A stretch of DNA of 64,000 nt from Lacinutrix neustonica (GTDB lineage: Bacteria > Bacteroidota > Bacteroidia > Flavobacteriales > Flavobacteriaceae), in contig NZ_CP113088.1 in NCBI RefSeq assembly GCF_026625145.1, positions 2,273,501-2,337,500 of the forward strand. The letters are read 5' to 3'. A program made the position numbers and the translations under genes. The number at the start of each line of letters is the position of its first letter. Position 1 is the first letter of the stretch. Positions 1-11,262 of the stretch are shown piece after piece. The notes beneath the pieces were generated by a model. That model saw only the letters and a program-made list of their open reading frames with translations, made no database searches and was not told where the DNA came from.

Positions 1-1415
1 TTGACAAAGCATATGCCGAAATTATAAAAGGCAAAAAAGGACAAAAAATTATTGTTGCCGTTATCGATTCCGGAATTGATATCACTCACGAAGATTTAGA
101 TGGTGTCCTGTGGACCAATAAAAAAGAAATCGCCGGAAACGGGAAAGATGATGATGGTAATGGGTATATCGATGACATCCACGGATGGAATTTTCCGGGT
201 ACTGGCTATGATGAGCAATTAGAATACGTGCGCTTAATTGCTAGTGGTGACACCAGCGCGCCAAGATATGCTGAAGCTAAAGCGAAATATGATACCGATT
301 ATGGACAAGCGTTATCAAGAAAACAATACTATGATCAAGTATACGCGAAGGTGAATGATGCTAATAAAGTACTGTCGGCTCATTTTAAAAAACGCAGTTA
401 TACAGCAAAAGAAGTTGCCGCAATTGAAACTGAAGACGCAGAATTAAAAGCAGCTATAGAAACCGCTAATTTAATGTATAGTAATGGTATGACGTCTCTT
501 GAAGAAGGTTTGGAACAAGTTAAGGGAGGTGTAGAGTACTTTACAGATCAAGTAAATTTTAATTTAAACAAAGACTTTAAAGGTAGAAAAACAGGGGATA
601 ACCCAAACGATTTTAACGATAAATCAGGCTACGGTAATGGAAATGTTTTGCCAGTAAAAAAATCTGAAGCTCATGGAACGCACGTTGCAGGTATTATTGC
701 TGCCGAACGTAATAATGGAAAAGGAGCAAATGGCGTTGCTAATAATGTTGAAATCATGAGTATTCGTGCTGTTCCAAATGGTGATGAGTATGATAAAGAC
801 GTTGCAAAAGCCATTCGCTACGCTGTTGATAATGGTGCAAAAATAATTAATGGTAGTTTTGGAAAAAGTTTTTCTCCACATGCAGATTGGGTAAGAGATG
901 CTATTAAGTACGCTAGTGATAAAGGTGTGGTCTTTGTCCATGCTGCAGGAAATGATGGTAAAGATGTCGATACAGCCCCAAATTTTCCGAGACGATAACA
1001 TAAATGGTGAGGAAGTGAGCAATACGTATATTCGTGTTGGTGCTTTAGCCCCTAGTTATGGCACCAATATGGTTGCAGGGTTTTCTAACTATGGAAAGAA
1101 AAATGTAGATGTTTTTGCGCCTGGTGCTCAAATATATTCTACAACACCGTGAAAACGAATATAGTACTTTTGGTGGTACATCTATGGCTGCTCCTGCGGT
1201 TGCTGGGGTTGCTGCTTTAGTATGGTCTCAGTATCCAAAACTAACCGCTGCTCAAGTGAAGCAAATTATTTTAGATTCTCGGTTTAGCGGTTACAACTAA
1301 GGTTGTTGTTGGTGGTGATGCTAATAATATACAAGCCTTTGGAAGCTTAACAAAATCAGCAAAAATGGTTAATGCTTACAATGCATTGGTTATGGCTGCT
1401 CAATTATCTAAATAA
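1..1415 (+). CDS. S8 subtilisin-like serine peptidase (5' end outside window)
   Basis: The reading frame is open from base 3. It carries the catalytic Asp in VAVIDSGID (about nt 55-80), the His in HGTHVAGI (about nt 672) and the Ser in GGTSMAAP (about nt 1174), the complete S8 triad, with an oxyanion-region Asn in HAAGND. The family consists of secreted endopeptidases. As printed the gene is split into three frames by single-base insertions at 987-992 (CCGAGA for CCAGA), 1147-1152 (CCGTGA for CCTGA) and 1277-1282 (TCTCGG for TCTGG). Removing them gives one continuous protein ending in MAAQLSK. The signal peptide would lie upstream of the window. A genuine pseudogene is possible but less likely, because every domain is conserved around the breaks. 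Confidence 0.88.
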
Positions 1416-1427
1416 TTAGTAATTAAC

Positions 1428-1477
1428 AAACCGCTTAATATAGTTATCCTCTTGGTTAACCATTAAGCGGTTTATTT
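1428..1477 (+). terminator. Rho-independent terminator after the S8 peptidase
   Basis: A 12-bp perfect stem, AAACCGCTTAAT at 1428-1439 and ATTAAGCGGTTT at 1462-1473, is followed by an A/T-rich tail. It lies directly after the corrected peptidase stop codon. Confidence 0.7.
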
Positions 1478-1491
1478 TTAAATAAATTCAA

Positions 1492-3338
1492 ATGAAAAAG
1501 CTTTTTTTCTTCGCGGTATCGGTGTCTCTTATTTTAGCCTCATGTGGCTCATCTAAAAGTGTTTCAAAAACTTCAAGCCCTTCACTAAGCAGTCCCATGG
1601 CCGTGACAGCTAGTTCTGCTAAGTCTACCTATTGGCAACAACATGTTGACTACAAAATGGATATAGATATGAATGTGAATGACTACCAATATCAAGGCAA
1701 GCAGACATTAGTGTATACCAATAATTCTCCGAGATGTTTTAGACAAAGTATTCTATCACTTATACTTTAATGCGTTTCAACCAGGAAGTGAAATGGATAT
1801 TCGATTACAAACCATAGAAGATCCGAGACGGCAGGATGGTTACTCAAGTTGGCGATGTCAAAGAAAGTAGAATAAGTAAATTAAAACCCAATGAAATTGG
1901 GTACATCAATGTCTCCTCTTTGAAGCAAAATGGAAACAAAGTAGAGCATATAACTGCAGGAACTATTTTAGAGGTAACATTGAACAAAGCCATTCAGCCC
2001 GGTGAAAGTGTCACTTTTGATATGGTTTTTGATGCTCAAGTCCCAGTACAAATTCGACGTTCGGGCAGAAATAATGCCGAAGGTGTGGCATTGTCAATGA
2101 CACAATGGTATCCTAAGTTAGCAGAGTATGATTTTGAAGGTTGGCATGCTGATCCTTACATTGGAAGAGAATTTCATGGTGTGTGGGGTGATTTTAATGT
2201 GAACTTAACTATTGATAAAGACTATATCGTTGGGGGTACGGGATATCTTGAAAAAGAGACTGTGAACGGGAATAAAAAAACCTTACGTTATACCGCGCCT
2301 AACGTTCACGACTTTACTTGGGCTGCAGATCCTGATTATATTCACGATACGATGCAGGTGCCTAACGGACCTCTGCTTAATTTCTATTACAAAAAAGATT
2401 TACCTGCTGAAAATCTTCAGTTTTGGAAAGTATTACAGCCGAAAACTGTGGAAATGATGCAATATTTTAGTGAAAATATAGGCCAATATCCATACGATCA
2501 GTATTCAGTTATCCAAGGAGGTGACGGCGGTATGGAGTATGCGATGTGTACTTTAATTACAGGAAAAAGAAAGCTTGGAAGCCTCATCGGGGTTACTGCT
2601 CATGAATTGGCACACACCTGGTTTCAATTCTTATTGGCCTCCAATGAAGGTAAGCACGAGTGGATGGATGAAGGTTTCACCAGTTACATTAGTGATTATG
2701 CTATGGATTTTATTAACAAAGAAAATGCTGATAACCCTGTTGCAAGTGCTTATAAAGGATACTATTATTTAGTTAAATCAGGTAAAGAAAAACCACAATC
2801 CACACACGCCGATCGTTTTGAGTCTAATATGGCTTACGGCATTGCTGCTTATAATAAGGGTGCGGTATTTTTATCTCAACTAGGCTATGTTATTGGACAG
2901 GAAAATTTAAATAAAACCTTAAAACAGTATTTTAGAGATTGGGCTTTTAAGCACCCTACACCTAACGATTTTATTCGTGTGGCCGAAAAAATATCCGGAT
3001 TAGAGTTAGATTGGTATTTAACCGATTGGACAATGACCACCAATACCATTGACTACGGCGTAAAAAATATTGATGCTAATAAAGTCACATTAGAACGTAT
3101 TGGCTTAATGCCAATGCCTTTAGATGTCGAAGTTACCTATACCGATGGTTCAACCGAGAGTGTTTATATTCCTTTACAAATGATGCGGGGTGAGAAACCA
3201 ACCTCAGCAACTATTAAACCAGATTGGGCTTGGGCATATCCAACCTATACTTTTGAGGTTAAAAAGAATGTGAAAAGCGTTGAAATTGATCCTAAAGGGT
3301 TAATGGCAGATATTAATAAAGAGAATAATAAAAAGTAA
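1492..3338 (+). CDS. M1 family metallopeptidase, lipoprotein
   Basis: The N-terminus has a lipoprotein signal with lipobox LASC (residues about 15-18), so the enzyme is probably membrane anchored in the envelope. The M1 signatures are present: a GAMEN-like GGMEYAM (about nt 2527) and the zinc site HELAHTWFQ with a downstream Glu in WMDEGFTSY (about nt 2600-2690). M1 enzymes are zinc aminopeptidases. Two insertions break the printed frame, CCGAGA at 1729-1734 and at 1823-1828. Reading CCAGA at both sites joins residues NNSPDVLDKV and EDPDGRMVTQ into one protein of about 615 residues. A convergent hairpin follows the stop. Confidence 0.9.
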
Positions 3339-3358
3339 ACGTTCAATTTTAAAAATTT

Positions 3359-3392
3359 AAAAAAGCAGTATTTAAAAAATACTGCTTTTTTT
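3359..3392. terminator. Bidirectional terminator between convergent genes
   Basis: AAAAGCAGTATTT and AAATACTGCTTTT form a 13-bp stem with A- and T-runs on both sides. It serves the M1 peptidase on the plus strand and the M14-like gene that ends here on the minus strand. Confidence 0.75.
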
Positions 3393-4580
3393 ATACCACA
3401 ATTCATTTTTATACTGCAGAACCTTTGCTGTTTGTTCTCTATTAAATAGCATCATAAAATGTCTACTTATTTTTTTTTTGCGATACCCAAATAAATGAAA
3501 AATAGATTTAGCGAAAAATTTAGTGACCCTTAAATCAATCATAAGTACTTTTCTGTCCCTAGTTTCCCAAAAAACGCCTGGAAGCATTACAAATAAGCGT
3601 TCTAATTTTAAGCGTCGTAAAACTATTGAAAGTTGCAAAATTAAAGGCGTGATTGTTTTTATAATAAAAAAGCCTTCTTGACCTTTACTTTGATACAATG
3701 GCATAAAAAGTCTCGCATTAAATTTTGATAATATCTTGTTATTGTTGCTTTTAGCTAAAGCGGCTCCTTTCTTAATTCGTTGAAAACTTTTAAAACCAGG
3801 AAGCATCTCAAATCGCTCTTCTTTATTAATAGCGTATAAATAAACGACTTCAAAAAAATGAATGTTGTTTTTTGATTGTTCTTTAAGTTGGTTATAATAA
3901 ACAGGATACCCAGTAATATCTTCGCTTTGCATCACAGTCGTATTTACTAACACAAGATAAATAAATGCAATACTATTTGAGAAGGCCGCTGCGCTATCGT
4001 GTTGACCTGATTCAAAACCCAATGATACATAACCTAGTGTATTTATATAACTTAATAATGGACCATTAAGGTATTCTTCAATTCCTAAAACAATTGGGAC
4101 CGGGAAAACCTTTGAAAAATAACGATTTATTAAAGCGTCGTTAATGGTAATAAATGGAAGTGTCTTACTAGACGTTGTGTGTAGGTCTATAAAATAAAAA
4201 GGACCTGTATTCGTATTTATAATGTCCTTTAAAATACTGTAAAGTTCTGTTTGTTCTTTTTCTTCTATGTTGTAAACCAATTTGTTTTTAAGTGCGTTAA
4301 GCTTCTCATCAGTCCATAGCCTATTTAGATCTTCATCTATATAACGCTGATGATGGTTTAAGGCGTTTAAATTTCCCGCGATGCCATAAACTGTCCCATT
4401 TACCAAACTATTAGTAAGTGTTCTAAAAATAGAATCTAGAGCAAAAACGCCTGCGGTTTCATTACCATGAATCCCTGCAAAAAAAACGACGGTTGGCCCT
4501 TGAGAATGGCCTTCCACTTTTCCAATTATTCTATTGACCTGAATGGTTTCATCCAGTGCCTTATTGAAGACATTCACCAT
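3372..4580 (-). CDS. Succinylglutamate desuccinylase/aspartoacylase family (M14-like)
   Basis: 402 residues. Near the N-terminus is the zinc-binding motif GIHGNETAG (residues about 37-45), and further on DLHTTSS supplies the second His, both typical of the AstE/AspA branch of the M14 carboxypeptidase fold. These enzymes remove an acyl group from an amino acid. The gene starts five bases after the stop of the GCS2-CBS gene and is clearly co-transcribed with it, which suggests that the ligase makes and this enzyme cleaves an amide of an amino acid. The substrate cannot be told from the sequence. The C-terminal third is basic and unrecognised. Confidence 0.8.
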   Translation of the reverse strand: MVNVFNKALDETIQVNRIIGKVEGHSQGPTVVFFAGIHGNETAGVFALDSIFRTLTNSLVNGTVYGIAGNLNALNHHQRYIDEDLNRLWTDEKLNALKNKLVYNIEEKEQTELYSILKDIINTNTGPFYFIDLHTTSSKTLPFITINDALINRYFSKVFPVPIVLGIEEYLNGPLLSYINTLGYVSLGFESGQHDSAAAFSNSIAFIYLVLVNTTVMQSEDITGYPVYYNQLKEQSKNNIHFFEVVYLYAINKEERFEMLPGFKSFQRIKKGAALAKSNNNKILSKFNARLFMPLYQSKGQEGFFIIKTITPLILQLSIVLRRLKLERLFVMLPGVFWETRDRKVLMIDLRVTKFFAKSIFHLFGYRKKKISRHFMMLFNREQTAKVLQYKNELWYKKSSIF

Positions 4581-4585
4581 AAAGT

Positions 4586-6437
4586 TTACATATCATTTAA
4601 TGTAATAATCCCTATTAATTTTTTTCCTTTAACAACAGGAAGACACCCAATTTGGTGCGTCTCCATTAAGGCTTTGGCTTTGGTTACCGTTTCATCTTCA
4701 GTACTGGTTATTAAGTCTTGTTTCATTACATTCTGAACCGATTTTGTAGTGGCCTCGTATTTATGTAAATAGCTTTTTACATCATTCCAGCTTAATAATC
4801 CAATTAAATTTTTACGTTTATTAATGACCGGCATATGGTGAATGTTTTTCCATTTCATAATTTGAAGAACAAGCTCCAAGCTGTCTTTTTTGTCTACAGA
4901 AAAAATATCTGTATTCATAATGTGCCGCACCTTTTTTTTAATCTTAAATGTCGTGGTTGCATCAGGCTGAAGGACCTCCCAACTGGAAACCGGATAATCG
5001 TGTGCCTGTTTTAAATACAAATTAGCCGTTAATACTTGTAAGGCTTCATGTCGTTTTTTTGATTGCAATACATTTCTATAACTCTTAATTAGCCATTCTG
5101 AAGCTGTAAAAGAATGTGCCCTATTTTCAATAATGCCTAAATAGTATTCTGCATCTTTGGGAGAAATACCTTTACTATAAAGCCCCCGATAAGCCATAGG
5201 CAATAATTCATCTAGAATTAAATCCTGACTGGAAATCGTTTTGTTATTCCATTTAAACTGAGTTCCCATACCATAACGTGCCGCACTAAAGAAGTTTAAT
5301 TTTACATCTTTAAAATCCATCGTTTCATGTATGGTTTTGTATTGTTTTGGTTTGCCAAGCATGACACCAACCCAAAACATCATGTTAGCAATTTCGTCTG
5401 TCATTGAAGGGCCTGAAGGAATGTATCTGTTTTCTATTCTAATATGAGGCTTTCCATTTCCAACCCCATAGCATACTCTATTCCAGCGATAGACTGTTCC
5501 GTTGTGAAGATTTAATGCTTTCAGTTCCGGAATGTCATTTTGATCTAACATTTCAATACTGTCTTTTTCGAATTCAGAGGTCACCAAACTTCTAAACCTG
5601 GAAATATTATCTTTAAAAATATCAGTAATACTTCCTGTTTCCCAAGCGCGACCAAAACTAACTCTAGACTGCTTTTCATTAAGTAAAAATGAATTTGCTC
5701 GCGGTGTCTACACTTTGCGTAAATAGTGCAATTCTAGTTTCACTCCACAACTCCTTACCAAAAAGCAACGGAGAGTTAGTACAGACACTTAAGATTGGCC
5801 CGTAAATAGCTTGTGCCCAATTATAGTCTTCCACAAAAGTCTCCGGATTCATTTGTAAATGGGATTGAAAACTGGTATTACAGCCTTCAAGCATGACGGA
5901 ATCATGTAACAAATTAAGTTCATCTACACCTTTAATGTGAATGTTAAAATCTTGTTTTCTCGATTCTTTTACAGCATCATTTAACACATAATACCGCTGT
6001 ATTGGCGCCATATTATTTATACTTATATGTTTTAAAGAAAGGGTTGGAAGAATGCCTGTAAGAACTATTTTTGAGTGGTGTTTTTTTGCACTTATTTTAG
6101 CCTTTTCCATTAATGTGATGAGCTGAGTATGCATTTTAGAAAAACAGTTTGTTTCCAACTCAATCGGATCAAGATTAATTTCCAAGTTGTAGTTACCAAT
6201 TTCTGTAGTGAAATGGGTATCATCGATGTCTTTTAAAATAGCAATTGCATTATTATTTGGTAAAAAAGCATTATCAACAATACAAAACTCTTGTTCGGCA
6301 CCAATTCTAATAGGTGCTTTTTCAATGAGGTCTTCATTAATCATTCGATCTAAAGCCTCAATATCTTTAGAAAGGTGATATATATAATTTGCTTTATCTC
6401 TTTTTTTATTTAGCTTAATAACATTTAAGTTTCCCAT
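4586..6437 (-). CDS. Glutamate-cysteine ligase-like (GCS2) protein with C-terminal CBS pair
   Basis: The N-terminal part has GAEQEF (residues about 44-49) and EINLDPIE, typical of ATP-dependent carboxylate-amine ligases of the GCS2 type. The C-terminal 130 residues form two CBS repeats (VRHIMNTDIFSV... HMPVINKRKNLIGLLSWND and VQNVMKQDLITST... GCLPVVKGKKLIGIITLND), which in other proteins bind adenine nucleotides and regulate activity. As printed the gene is split at 5699-5704, where TCGCGG on the plus strand is an inserted form of TCGGG (CCCGA on the coding strand). Correcting it joins VDTRANSFLLNEKQSRVSFG. The protein is about 616 residues. The downstream desuccinylase-like gene follows after five bases. 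Confidence 0.82.
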
Positions 6438-7036
6438 TGTATTAGAGTTAATGGTATTAAAATTACTTTAAACACTGCTATTAAAACATGATTAAAATCA
6501 TATTTTATTGTGCATTTAATTAAACTAACAGTATAATTGAAAGGGCACTACCTGGTTTTGAGCTTAAGTGTCATTTTATAATCTTTGGTAATAGACAACA
6601 AACAATACCTTATAAAATCAAAATAAAACAGACCTTGTCTTTCTTATAAAAAACACTTTAACTAGAACCCTATAAACATCCCTTTTACAGGTTATTTACA
6701 TTTCAACTCTTTTTCGCGATGCGGTGTACTCAAAATAAAATCAAATATTTCTTCTGGCGGTTATATACAAATGTCTGATTTATTGATAAATTTGTATCTT
6801 CGTCTCGTCTATAGCATAAGTGCTAAACATTTAGTAAAAGATTATTATATTTTAAGTATTTATGACTACTATAGATGAAAAACACTGCTATTATTAACCC
6901 CTTTCATTTAAATAATTATGCCTTTTCAAAACGAATAGGGGTTAAAGAGACCACTATAAAATAGTATTATTAATGGAAGGCTATAAGAGGATGGGGTCTA
7001 AAAAAACAAGTAAGAACTAATTTCGGTTCTATTACA
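6438..7036. other. Intergenic region between divergent genes
   Basis: About 600 bases, very AT-rich, with no open frame that looks coding. It should hold the promoters of the leftward GCS2-CBS operon and the rightward rnpA operon. A Bacteroidota-like box (TTG ... TATCTTCG, around 6783-6801) could belong to the latter. No rpmH is seen ahead of rnpA. Confidence 0.4.
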
Positions 7037-7411
7037 ATGAAATTCACTTACAATAAAAAAGAAAAACTTAAAAGCCAAAAAGCGATTGCCCAACTATTTC
7101 TTGAGGGCCATAGTCTTTCGGCATACCCTTTGCGGTTAGTATACCAACAAAATGAAACTGGAATTAAGGCTGGTGTTTCTGTAAGCAAGCGTAATTTTAA
7201 AAAAGCGGTAGACCGAATAAGAATAAAACGATTGCTTAGAGAGGCTTATCGCCTCAATAAAAATATGTTAATAGACAACAACAGTACACATTACTCGTTT
7301 ATGATTTTATATATTAGTAAAGAAATGCCCGATTTTATATTGGTTGATACCAAAATGAAAAGCTTATTGCATAAATTTATAGATCAAACTTCTAAAAACC
7401 TGAAGTCATGA
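7037..7411 (+). CDS. rnpA: Ribonuclease P protein component
   Basis: 124 residues, the usual length. It is strongly basic, with the family core GVSVSKRNFKKAVDRIRIKR followed by LLREAYRL (residues about 48-76), the RNR-like motif that contacts the RNase P RNA. It assists 5' maturation of tRNA. The stop overlaps the start of the S41 peptidase gene by four bases (ATGA), so the two form one transcription and translation unit. Confidence 0.93.
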   Translation: MKFTYNKKEKLKSQKAIAQLFLEGHSLSAYPLRLVYQQNETGIKAGVSVSKRNFKKAVDRIRIKRLLREAYRLNKNMLIDNNSTHYSFMILYISKEMPDFILVDTKMKSLLHKFIDQTSKNLKS

Positions 7412-9051
7412 AAAAGATACTCAAAAGAAAAATTCTCATTCCAATTTTTGCTCAGGTTATTTTAATAACCGGTTCTGCCTTTAAAACATACAATAATGAC
7501 TTCTTTGAAATTGCAAAGCAAATAGAAATTTTTACTACGCTTTTTAAAGAGTTAAATATGAATTATGTAGATGAAACAAACCCTGCAGATTTGATGGATA
7601 ATGCCATTAAAAACATGTTGAATGAATTGGATCCCTATACAAAATTCTATAATGAGCAAGATGTTGAAGCTGCTAGAATAAAACAAACAGGAGACTATAC
7701 AGGTGTAGGTGCGAGTATTAAAACATTAAAAGACAAATTAGTAGTTATTGAGCCTTATAAGGGCTATCCTGCAGATAAAGCAGGATTAAAGGCAGGAGAT
7801 GAAATTATTAATGTAGATGGCCACAGTGTAGAGGATTACGAAGATGATGCCGGAAACCTGCTTAAAGGCACTCCTAATTCTACGGTAGAACTCGTTTATG
7901 TAAGACAGGGTAAAACTTATAAAGCGATAATAAAACGTTCTGAAATTGCAATCGATGCGGTTCCTCATTTCTCAATGGTAAATGAAACAACAGGATATAT
8001 TGTTTTAAAGAAATTTAATGAAAAGGCCTCACAACAAACAGAGTACGCGCTAAAAGATTTAAAAGCACAAGGTGCAAAAACGGTTATTTTAGACCTCCGT
8101 AGTAATCCTGGTGGCCTGTTGAGAGAAGCGGTAAATATTGTGAATTTATTTGTACCAAAAGGGCAATTAGTGGTAACTACAAAATCTAAGGTTAAAAAAT
8201 ACAACCGTACCTATTATACCAACAGCGATCCTGTGGATACAGAAATCCCTGTAGTGGTTTTAATAAATGGGCAAAGCGCATCTGCTAGTGAAATTGTTGC
8301 TGGAACGCTACAAGATTTAGATCGTGCAGTGATTGTTGGCGCTAGGAGTTTTGGAAAAGGTTTAGTTCAGCGCCCTAAAAAATTAACATACGGCACACAA
8401 CTAAAAGTTACGATTTCTCGGTACTACACACCTTCTGGTCGTTGTATTCAGGCTTTAGATTATTGGAATAAAGACGATAAAGGCAATGCAGTAAGAGTAA
8501 AACAAAAAGACTATAACGTTTTCAAAACTGCAAAAGGAAGAAAAGTTTATGATGGCGGCGGTGTGTTTCCTGATGAAGCTTTAGATTATTCTAAAAACTC
8601 AGCCATTACAAAAGCTATTTTGAGTAATCAAAGTATCTTTGATTATGCTACTAAATATTATTATAGTCATGAGATTGAAGACATCAATGCGTTTAAATTA
8701 TCAGATTCAGATTTCCGAAGCTTTAAAAGCTTTTTAAAATCCTCTCATTTCTCCTTTGAAACAGACACAGAAATGGCCCTTTACAAGGCTCTAGAAGTGG
8801 CAAAATCTGAAAATCTCGATGACGATATTCGTCGCGACTTTAATTCATTGCTTGAAAATTTAAATAATTCTAAATTAAAAGCTGTTGATGATAATAAATC
8901 GCAACTTATGAGCTTATTAAGTGATGAAATCATTAAACGCTATGTTTACAGAGAAGGCTTATATGACTATTATAAAATGCACAACGCTGAAATAAAAAAG
9001 TCTACCGAAATTTTAGAAAACCTTTCTAAATATAACAGTTATTTAAAGTAA
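7408..9051 (+). CDS. S41 family carboxy-terminal processing peptidase
   Basis: 547 residues with an N-terminal signal or anchor. A PDZ domain covers residues about 85-165 (GVGASIKTLKDKLVV... GLKAGDEIINVDG). The S41 core follows, with the substrate motif LDLRSNPGG, the catalytic Ser in NGQSASASEIV (about residue 292) and the Lys in ARSFGKGLVQ (about 317), the Ser/Lys dyad. These periplasmic proteases cut unfolded or tagged proteins from the C-terminus. It overlaps rnpA by four bases. Confidence 0.9.
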   Translation: MKKILKRKILIPIFAQVILITGSAFKTYNNDFFEIAKQIEIFTTLFKELNMNYVDETNPADLMDNAIKNMLNELDPYTKFYNEQDVEAARIKQTGDYTGVGASIKTLKDKLVVIEPYKGYPADKAGLKAGDEIINVDGHSVEDYEDDAGNLLKGTPNSTVELVYVRQGKTYKAIIKRSEIAIDAVPHFSMVNETTGYIVLKKFNEKASQQTEYALKDLKAQGAKTVILDLRSNPGGLLREAVNIVNLFVPKGQLVVTTKSKVKKYNRTYYTNSDPVDTEIPVVVLINGQSASASEIVAGTLQDLDRAVIVGARSFGKGLVQRPKKLTYGTQLKVTISRYYTPSGRCIQALDYWNKDDKGNAVRVKQKDYNVFKTAKGRKVYDGGGVFPDEALDYSKNSAITKAILSNQSIFDYATKYYYSHEIEDINAFKLSDSDFRSFKSFLKSSHFSFETDTEMALYKALEVAKSENLDDDIRRDFNSLLENLNNSKLKAVDDNKSQLMSLLSDEIIKRYVYREGLYDYYKMHNAEIKKSTEILENLSKYNSYLK

Positions 9052-9761
9052 CAACATAGACTAAAAGCTATTGGTGCCGTGTTATCTCGGCAACAGCCCC
9101 TGATTTCATTTAAAGGATATCTACTCAAAGCGTATCGAGTGGTATACCTTTTTGTAAAAAAAAGCATTCAAGTACGCACTTTTAATCGTCAGCTTTAAGT
9201 TGTTCCCATAACTGAACAACACTAGCTAAGCCTATTTATCGCTTGATTAGAAGCTGCTAGAGAAAAAAAGGGTCCGTTTATTGGTTTTAATGATCATGAA
9301 GCCCGTAATAGCTATGTTTTAAAGCAGCTTGATTGTTATTTACTGGTTTTGTAGCGGAAGCATCCCGTAACGGTAAAATTACTACATGAGCCATCCTGAA
9401 TAAAGTCAACATGTTTTTAAGCCTTTTGTAAAACATTTTTAAACTAATTTAATCCTTCATCACCTAAAACCTTATAAGCACATCCTTATATTTTAGTAAA
9501 AAAGGCTTTGTTATAAAAACAAACACACCATTTTAAAGAAGTCACAAAACGATCAACTTTAGAGACCCTTTTTTAGGTCTACTTGTTAACGTATCCATGA
9601 AACGTGCATAAAATCAGTTGTTTAGCACTGCTATTTGTCGATAAAAAGGCGCGTTTTAACAGAAGTTGTGCATTTAAACCAAATAAATATGAAACTGGTC
9701 TAAAATTTTTCGCAAGAAGATAATGTAGCTCTATGTTTGAAAGACCTACAATACTATTAGC
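9052..9761 (+). other. Long intergenic stretch with a possible gene remnant
   Basis: About 710 bases without an intact gene. One short open stretch (about 9245-9354) reads LEAAREKKGPFIGFNDHEAR and onward in codons like those of real genes, then stops, so this may be a decayed gene I cannot name. A TCTCGG at about 9094 also fits the recurrent indel motif. Nothing else is recognisable. Confidence 0.3.
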
Positions 9762-10602
9762 ATGAAAATTTTAACCTACATATTCGCTGTTATCTTCACT
9801 TTAAATATTGCTTTCGCAATAGATGAATCAAAAAATGAGGCATTAGGAAAAACTTCAGTAGTTAGTCATGATGTTTTTTTTGATACTGACAAGGCGCAAG
9901 TGACTTCTGAAGAATTTTTAAAATTGGTAACTTTTATTAAGGCTACTGAAACCATAGATATTGAAAGAATAACTATTGTTGGGTATTGTGACGATAGAGG
10001 TAGTACTTCATACAATAAGGCATTATCTAATAAAAGAGCACAAACGATTAGAGACATTATTGCTAAATACAGAAATAGCTTAGACAAGCCGAAGTTGTAA
10101 CTGTAAATGGTAAAGGAGAAGTCGCTTTAACCACTTCAGAATCGACTTTATTTAATGAGTTGAGAAGCTTGAATAGAAGAGTGACTGTTATTGTTGCTCC
10201 TAAGAAATTTATCGCTGGTTCGTTTTATGGTGAAGATTTAAGAAAAGGAGATGTTATAAATTTAAAGAACTTAAACTTTAAAAGAGGTTTACGTTATTTA
10301 ACTCTGAATCTTCAGAGACATTAAAAGAATTGGCAGATTACTTAGTGAGACGTACAGATATCTTTTTCACCATCAACGGTCACGTATGTTGTACTTTCAA
10401 TGGAAAAGATTCTAGAGATAAAGAAACAGGCAAAGTTAACTTAAGTGTTGTAAGAGCAAAATTCATTCGTGATTACCTCGTAAAAGCGGGTGTCGATGCC
10501 AATAGAGTAAGGTACCAAGGCTTAGCAGGCCAGTACAACTTAGGAGGAGCAGATAAAGAAGATAGAAGAGTTGAATTGGAAGTAAGATATATTTCTAAGT
10601 AA
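9762..10602 (+). CDS. OmpA family protein with two OmpA-like domains
   Basis: A signal peptide (residues 1-19, ending IAFA) is followed by an OmpA-like domain with VFFDTDKAQVT and VGYCDDRGSTSYNKALSNKR, then a second with TLFNSES... TINGHVCCTFNG... LSVVRAKFIRDYL... VRYQGL... RRVELEV. Such domains bind peptidoglycan and tie the outer membrane to the wall. Two breaks occur: CCGA at 10089-10092, where CCNGA restores DKPEVVTVNGKGE, and a one-base deletion near 10292-10296, probably a lost T in a T-run, restoring KRGFTLFNSES. A rho-independent terminator follows. Confidence 0.78.
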
Positions 10603-10632
10603 TTAATTTTTAGTAGGGTTTATTACTTATAC

Positions 10633-10660
10633 AGCCAGCGCTTTGCGCTGGCTTTTTTTA
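10633..10660 (+). terminator. Rho-independent terminator
   Basis: AGCCAGCGC, loop TTT, GCGCTGGCT (10633-10653) followed by seven or more T. It follows the OmpA gene and abuts the convergent GNAT gene. Confidence 0.9.
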
Positions 10661-11104
10661 TGGTTTATAAAGCATTGCAATATGTGGTATACCGTCTTCT
10701 AAGTAAGTCTCACCTAACTCTTTAAAACCTAAATTATTATAGAACCGTTTTAAATAACATTGTGCTGATATTTTTATTTCCGAAACTTTGAAATGCCTTT
10801 TAATGGTTTCAATCGATGCAGCCATAATATCATAACCGTATTTATGTTCTCTTTCATTTTTAGCCACTACCACTCGACCAATACTGGCTTCTTTAAAATA
10901 ATCACCAGGTTTAAAAAGCCTAGTATAGGCAATAATTTTTTTATTTTTAAAACCTATAACGTGTAATGCCTTTTCGTCTTTACCATCTAGGTCCTGATAG
11001 ACACAATCTTGTTCTACCACAAAGACTTCACTGCGTAATTGAAGTAAATCGTAAAGTTCATGAATAGTGAGTTCTTTAAATGTTTTAGTTGTAATGTCTA
11101 ACAT
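10658..11104 (-). CDS. GNAT family N-acetyltransferase, ElaA type
   Basis: 148 residues, the normal length for ElaA. The N-terminal signature LYDLLQLRSEVFVVEQDCVY is followed by DLDGKDEKALHVIG, then the acetyl-CoA loop region IGRVVVAKNEREHKYGYDIM (residues about 76-95). The substrate of this family is not known. It is a single gene, convergent with the OmpA gene. Confidence 0.88.
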   Translation of the reverse strand: MLDITTKTFKELTIHELYDLLQLRSEVFVVEQDCVYQDLDGKDEKALHVIGFKNKKIIAYTRLFKPGDYFKEASIGRVVVAKNEREHKYGYDIMAASIETIKRHFKVSEIKISAQCYLKRFYNNLGFKELGETYLEDGIPHIAMLYKP

Positions 11105-11262
11105 ATAGTTCCTTATCCTTTGGTTCGCTTTTTTCTTAGGGAAGGGTATGTATACCCCTTAATTATTTTTTTCTTAAGACAAAATGCACGTCTTCAATAC
11201 CGTTTGTAATAATGAGCCGGCGTCTTCCATAATATCAATCTTGCACAATTAAATCCTTAACA

